Below, one piece after another: positions 59,921 through 64,000 of a stretch of 64,000 nucleotides of DNA. Below the pieces are notes generated by a model. It made no database searches, had not been told where the DNA came from, and was given only the letters and a program-made list of their open reading frames with translations. Where the stretch lies: the NCBI GenBank assembly GCA_009617715.1, contig VTFK01000347.1, positions 124,001 to 188,000 on the forward strand, read 5' to 3'. The translations under genes and the position numbers were made by a program. This DNA is from Plectrocnemia conspersa (Eukaryota; Arthropoda; Insecta; Trichoptera; Polycentropodidae). Positions within the stretch are counted from its first letter, which is position 1, and the number at the start of each line of letters is the position of its first letter.

Positions 59921-61292
59921 TTATTGGCTGATCCTTTTTAGCTTATCCGAAAGCTTTTCTGGTGGATCGACAGCACGGGCACGGCAAGATGTGGTAGAAA
60001 CTGACGAAATGTTTTCAGAATCCACCGATTCCACTGAATTCTGCATCCATCCTTTAGCCTTACTCACAAGAAAATCTTTGACTTTAATTTTACTGTTACG
60101 ATTCAAATATTGATTGACACTGAACGAATAAAACAACGCGTATTGAATAAAATGAAAAAACAAAAAAATTGTATATTCCATTGTTTTTCGAAATATTAGT
60201 AACTATGTATCGATCGGCGCGATCATATTTATTTAATATAGTCCATTTTACATTGAGCCTTATATATTGTAAAGCCGATCGTTCTGGTTTATTTTCCGTG
60301 TCTATCATCTGGCTGTTATGAAAAGTATGTATCATTCTGAAATCTCTTTCTTATTCATTTTCCAATTTTAGAAACGTTTTACCTTTTCTGTCATGTTTCA
60401 TCTGTAGGGTCCTTAATTTTATATTTTTGAGATTCTGGCAGATGCCTATTTTTCCTGTTTGTTTCACAAAGTTCTGTTTTCCGTAAAAATAAATATTTTG
60501 CAAGTAAAACGCTATTTAAAAAATTGTCAGCATAAACACAGTGCCACTTGTCCAGGTAGTACTTTCATCGCCGTGTTTACTAATCTTCCTGCATTTTCGG
60601 TGTATAATTTTCAATTAAAAATATAACCGGTACCTGATTCACAAACCATTATATTTCAACACTCCATATTTGGTTAAGTTATGTCCAAAAAATAAGCCTA
60701 CCTAACCATGGAATCATTTCCTAATCTAGGAAAGATTTTGCTTTGACTTGTAAACATTATTGAATTTGCCTATCTGTACTATTTAAAATTGTTGCATTTT
60801 AAACAAAATGCAAAAAAGTTAAAATTTGTCTAAATCTATTTTTTGACATAGTTTTTCGAAATATCGGCGTCTCAATTATAGGGTTTGTTAAACTTATGAA
60901 CTATACTAATTGTAATAAATAAACTAAACAACTTTTTCAGTTCATTTACTGTCACATCGTTACATTGTGCGTTTTTTTCTTTATTTTTGTATTTGTGATA
61001 TGTTTGCCGATGATATAAATTTGTTTCCGAAACTATTATTTCGAACAAATTATCGCCAATAAATAAATTTCACTATTATTGGAAAAACTTGCTTCTGTAG
61101 AATATATTCAAAATCTTGATTATCGCTTGTGGGAACAAATTCACTCCTGTCTTCTGGGATAATATCACTATCACACTCACCATCACTTAATGAAAATAAA
61201 TTCATCACACGCGGTCTATGTTCACGTACACTTGAATTAAAATCACTTTCACTCATATTACTACATTCACAATCACTAGGTGCGTTGGACAA
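59921..61292 (-). pseudogene. piggyBac-type transposase relic, nearly full span
   Basis: The minus strand carries a recognisable piggyBac transposase from end to end, broken by stops and frameshifts. The acidic N-terminus is intact for 80 codons (MSNAPSDCECSNMSESDFNS..., 61050-61292). Traces of the middle follow, such as KYGVLKYNGL and CESGTGYIFN near 60620-60680. Next come MIHTFHNSQMIDTENKP (near 60285-60335) and NKYDRADRY (near 60200-60230), the latter at the family's DYN-K-x-x-x-V-D-x-x-D catalytic aspartate region. Then FFHFIQYALFYS and NSKIKVKDFLVSKAKG, and finally a tail with RARAVDPPEKLSDKL (59921-60181). The cysteine-rich C-terminal domain is not seen. In the family the enzyme excises and inserts precisely at TTAA; this copy cannot work. 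Confidence 0.88.
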
Positions 61293-61305
61293 AGCTTCTT
61301 AAAAA

Positions 61306-61690
61306 TTTCCAAGAACTCATTCGTCCATTTTTGGGTGATTGAAAATTTTTTTTGAATTAAAATCACAATCACAAAGATCACTGAAAGAAGAGAAATTTTC
61401 GCAATACATTTCGATCGATAGTGCAGAAGAGACTAAATATACTGCATTCCTTCGAATATAGAATGCATTTTTTCCCGAATTCGAAGTGCATCGTATACTT
61501 AAATTGATGAATTTTCAAAAGATATGTCTTATGTATTTATGCGAATTTACTAAAAAATATCATTGTTTGCCATTATTCTGCGAAATCACCCAGCCACCAA
61601 GCAAAGTTTAGCATAAAACCCCAGGCGGTAAGCTGTTAAATAAAATATAATTTTGTTCATGAGTTTCAAAATTACTCTTGAAAAACTGCC
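61306..61690 (+). repeat. Repeat C, copy 1
   Basis: Direct-orientation homolog of 63030-63290. Shared blocks: ATTCGTCCATTTT with GGGTGATTG, GAATTTTCAAAAG followed by ATATGTC or GTATGTC, TTTACTAAAAAATAT, TTGTTTGCCATTATT or TTGTTTGTCATTATT, and GCGAAATCACC. It directly abuts the 5' end of the piggyBac relic. Confidence 0.75.
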
Positions 61691-61699
61691 CGACCCCAC

Positions 61700-61955
61700 T
61701 GCATATGAACGTTCAATATGGTGACGCATGTCTGTCATCATACTGAAAGTTCAACAGCAAGTGTATAAGTGGACTACAAATTTCTGTAGCATTCTGTACA
61801 TCAAGTAATATCATCAAATTATTTTACAAAATTTCTGAATAATTCAAATGAAATAACTTCACTTCTAGATTGCAAGATATTAGTCTAAGTTGCTTAATAC
61901 CTGAAAGACCTAGATTCTAACTCCACATGGACCCTATTATTTTTCAATTTCTATA
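61700..61955. other. No gene
   Basis: Ordinary AT-rich sequence. Confidence 0.5.
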
Positions 61956-61959
61956 ATAT

Positions 61960-62245
61960 TTTTGAGATCAGAATTAGTGAATAAAATCGGAATTATATAA
62001 ATATAATTCCGATTGATCATCACAGATTAAGTTTTCCTAGATTTTCCTAATCTCACAGATGAATAATTAAAATAAAATGGCAGTATAATAATATCTATTG
62101 ATTGTCAGTTGTAATTATAGTTTATAATTAATATAGTATATATCACTGATTTATAAACTTTGATTTTAGTATATAGTCTTTAGTAGTTGTTGATTATGTT
62201 TACCCCGTTGTAACGCATTAGGCTAACGTATGTTATGTTGAGTCG
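61960..62245 (-). repeat. Repeat B, full copy in reverse orientation
   Basis: Read on the minus strand this has both halves of repeat B: ACGTTAGCCTAATGCGTTAC, AAACATAATCAACAACTACTA, and then TTTATTTTAATTATTCATCT, GTGAGATTAGGAAAATCTAGG and TGTGATGATCAATCGGAAT. It is one of the most complete copies. Confidence 0.8.
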
Positions 62246-62434
62246 TAGATTAACGCATTGTACCATCCATTATGTTCTACAGTTCCAAATCGTATATGTT
62301 AGTTTCGGTAAATTGATGCCTTTCAGGAACATTTACAGTTTCCAAAGAAAGAATCGTTACTAGCTATAAAACCTGATGTCATTAAAACATACACATATAG
62401 AATAAATAACATACACAACCCATCCGGGGAAAAG

Positions 62435-62650
62435 ACTATGTTGGCTCTCTAGTGTTCATTTTGGAGCACGACGTGCCCAAAGAGAGCACTGATTTACACC
62501 TGGGACTAAGGCCTCGGGCAGTTTAATAGCTACATACGGCTCAGGAGTTTCAGTGCATTAGCAACTACACTGAGCGGACTGAGACTAGGCCTAACCCCCT
62601 ACCTGGGCTGTCGCGAGTGACAGTCGTGGTCGGCTAAACTCGCGCGATAC
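62435..62650. mobile_element. GC-rich unclassified element fragment
   Basis: About 215 bases with GC near half, sharply bounded by AT-rich DNA. GGCTCTCT and AGAGAGC arms (about 62443 and 62480) can pair. No frame is open over its length. An LTR or other transposon fragment is the likeliest origin. Confidence 0.35.
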
Positions 62651-62659
62651 TATTGATGG

Positions 62660-63025
62660 TCTCTAAAATGACTAAGTAACTTAATGAGACAAAGAAGTAG
62701 CATTCAGTTGCACTCCGCGTCCATAAGATTTCCACTAAAATGTCTCCTAAATAAATATTTAGGCCTAAAAAAGGGGGCAGGAACTTTTAATTGATTTACC
62801 TTGATTGTCTCAAGCATCTTTAAAATAGGCGATGGCAATAAAAATGTTGAAATACGACATTAAAGTTTGGCAGACCTTACACGAGTGGCTAATATTTCTG
62901 TATTAAATTCATGTATTAAACACCATTGAGACTATAAATATATAAAGGTCCATTCAGTTTTTGAATTTATCCACGAAGAGAATAAAATACATATTTATTC
63001 AAAGCGCTATTTTAGTTAATTAGAA
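62660..63025. other. No gene
   Basis: AT-rich, nothing supported. Confidence 0.55.
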
Positions 63026-63029
63026 TAAC

Positions 63030-63290
63030 TTTACTAATTCGTCCATTTTGGGGTGATTGTAATTTTTTTCGGGGTGCGTTATATACTCTAATGGACGAAT
63101 TTTCAAAAGGTATGTCTCCATATATTTATTCAAAAAATCATAAAAAAAAATTCAATAAAATATCCTAATTAGGAAATTTACTAAAAAATATAATTGTTTG
63201 TCATTATTTTGCGAAATCACCTGGCCAAAAATCTGCAAAAAATCGCGGGCGATGAGTTGTTAAAAAATATTTTCGACAAATGCAACTTTT
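63030..63290 (+). repeat. Repeat C, copy 2
   Basis: Homologous to 61306-61690. Near its start TTCGTCCATT (63038-63047) and AATGGACGAA (63090-63099) form perfect 10-base inverted arms. The minus frame 63204-63404 (66 codons, MPLVDKLLELDLDEERHAH at the start) overlaps it and may be transposon-derived coding sequence of unknown family. Confidence 0.7.
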
Positions 63291-63299
63291 TAACAAGTA

Positions 63300-63655
63300 A
63301 ATGAATAATTGCGCATTGCCTTCAAAAACATTGAAATTGCCCCCCTGGTGAGCGTGCCTCTCCTCATCTAAATCCAGCTCTAACAACTTATCTACTAATG
63401 GCAAATTTAATTTTACTATGCCTACACTGCAAGAAGAATCATCAGCTCAGTTGGGGAGAAAGTGAAGCAATACTTTCTGCTCGTATTACAGGACATCATA
63501 AAAAAATGCTCGTATTGCGAAACACTCAGATTGGAAGTAAACAAAGTTACTCCCAATCTGAGGTTCCACTGTACATTAAATATATTTATTGTTCTTCCAT
63601 GTTTCGTTAAAGTCAAAACATTGTTGTTCTGTATTGTTATATCAGATGTTCCACA
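63300..63655. other. Open frames without support
   Basis: Several 64-70 codon frames overlap on both strands between 63398 and 63662. None shows a domain or splice context. Confidence 0.4.
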
Positions 63656-63659
63656 TCAA

Positions 63660-64000
63660 TAACAATATAGCGATTATCGCATCAAACGGGAGGCACAAGT
63701 CCGCGAGCTTAATTCGCGAGCGAAAGTGGCGCGAGAACGATTTGCGAGTTTATTTCTCTCCAAAGTGAGGGGAGACAGAGCTTTCGGGCGCAACAAGGGG
63801 TCGGCTTGTTGCTCCCGGTTTAGGGGATCGACACAGACAGAGATGGAAACACGGTCGACAGAGAGGGAAGACCACAGCGGGTTGCACCTAGGCCTACTGA
63901 TCCTGGACTACGTGACGCTTGCGCTCAGATGTTCCACTTGCTGGCCGTATTGTGTGTGTGAACCCTAACAATCGATTAATTATCATGCGAATGGTTGAGA
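63660..64000. other. GC-rich island at the right edge
   Basis: Raised GC with GA-rich patches (GAGGGGAGACAGAG, ACAGAGAGGGAAG) similar in style to the 33.4 kb island. A plus frame (63726-63968, 80 codons) is open but not recognisable. It may be the promoter or first exon of a gene beyond the window. Confidence 0.3.

Overview
This window is eukaryotic, very AT-rich, mostly non-coding DNA, most likely from an insect. The evidence is a long AT-rich background with short islands of moderate GC, exon-sized open stretches that begin exactly at polypyrimidine-AG splice acceptors, (AT)n microsatellites, and decayed copies of typical insect transposons: mariner of two types, Tigger/jerky, piggyBac, hAT and Ty3/gypsy. 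The GC-islands-in-AT style with GA-rich tracts recalls Hymenoptera, but that is an impression. No complete gene, rRNA, intact tRNA, operon or CRISPR array was found; bacterial signals such as ribosome binding sites do not apply.

Best host-gene signals. On the minus strand, 32993-33108 is very probably the last coding exon of a gene I cannot name. On the plus strand, 20260-20354 (with AATAAA at 20388) and 24286-24370 look like terminal exons, 22205-22253 and 26304-26338 look like first exons, and 50319-50422 looks like an internal exon. Weaker exon or small-ORF candidates lie at 4939-5053 (-), 8019-8170 (-), 18471-18590 (+), 21635-21690 (-), 37991-38260 (+), 39254-39357 (+), 40492-40770 (+), 42222-42466 (+) and 45273-45650 (+). 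The likely picture is introns and intergenic space of several genes on both strands; exons cannot be joined into models from sequence alone.

Layout. 0-13 kb: two copies of an unnamed ~300 bp repeat (925-1235, 10285-10590), two long (AT)n tracts, a minus-strand mariner relic, and a repeat with the motif GCTCCGCCCTTG. 13-20 kb: a 256 bp foldback element, tandem duplications and candidate exons. 20-27 kb: exon signals mixed with Tigger/jerky relics and a piggyBac-like miniature element. 27-34 kb: AT-rich DNA, a half-copy of the foldback element, a hairpin next to AATAAA, then the minus-strand terminal exon and a GA-rich island. 34-37 kb: a hAT miniature element with target-site duplication, then a degenerate AT-rich repeat array. 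38-47 kb: small ORFs and two mariner relics. 48-54 kb: tRNA-like fragment, TTAA-centred palindrome, miniature elements, gypsy gag relic, hAT end, two (AT)n tracts and a three-copy cluster of a ~300 bp repeat. 54-64 kb: hAT relic, a short tandem array, a piggyBac relic (-), a two-copy repeat and a GC-rich right edge.

All transposase relics carry stops or frameshifts and are dead. The most novel material is the unnamed repeat families (foldback element, the GTTAGCCCAATGCG-core repeat, the TTAA-centred palindrome) and the unassigned exons.
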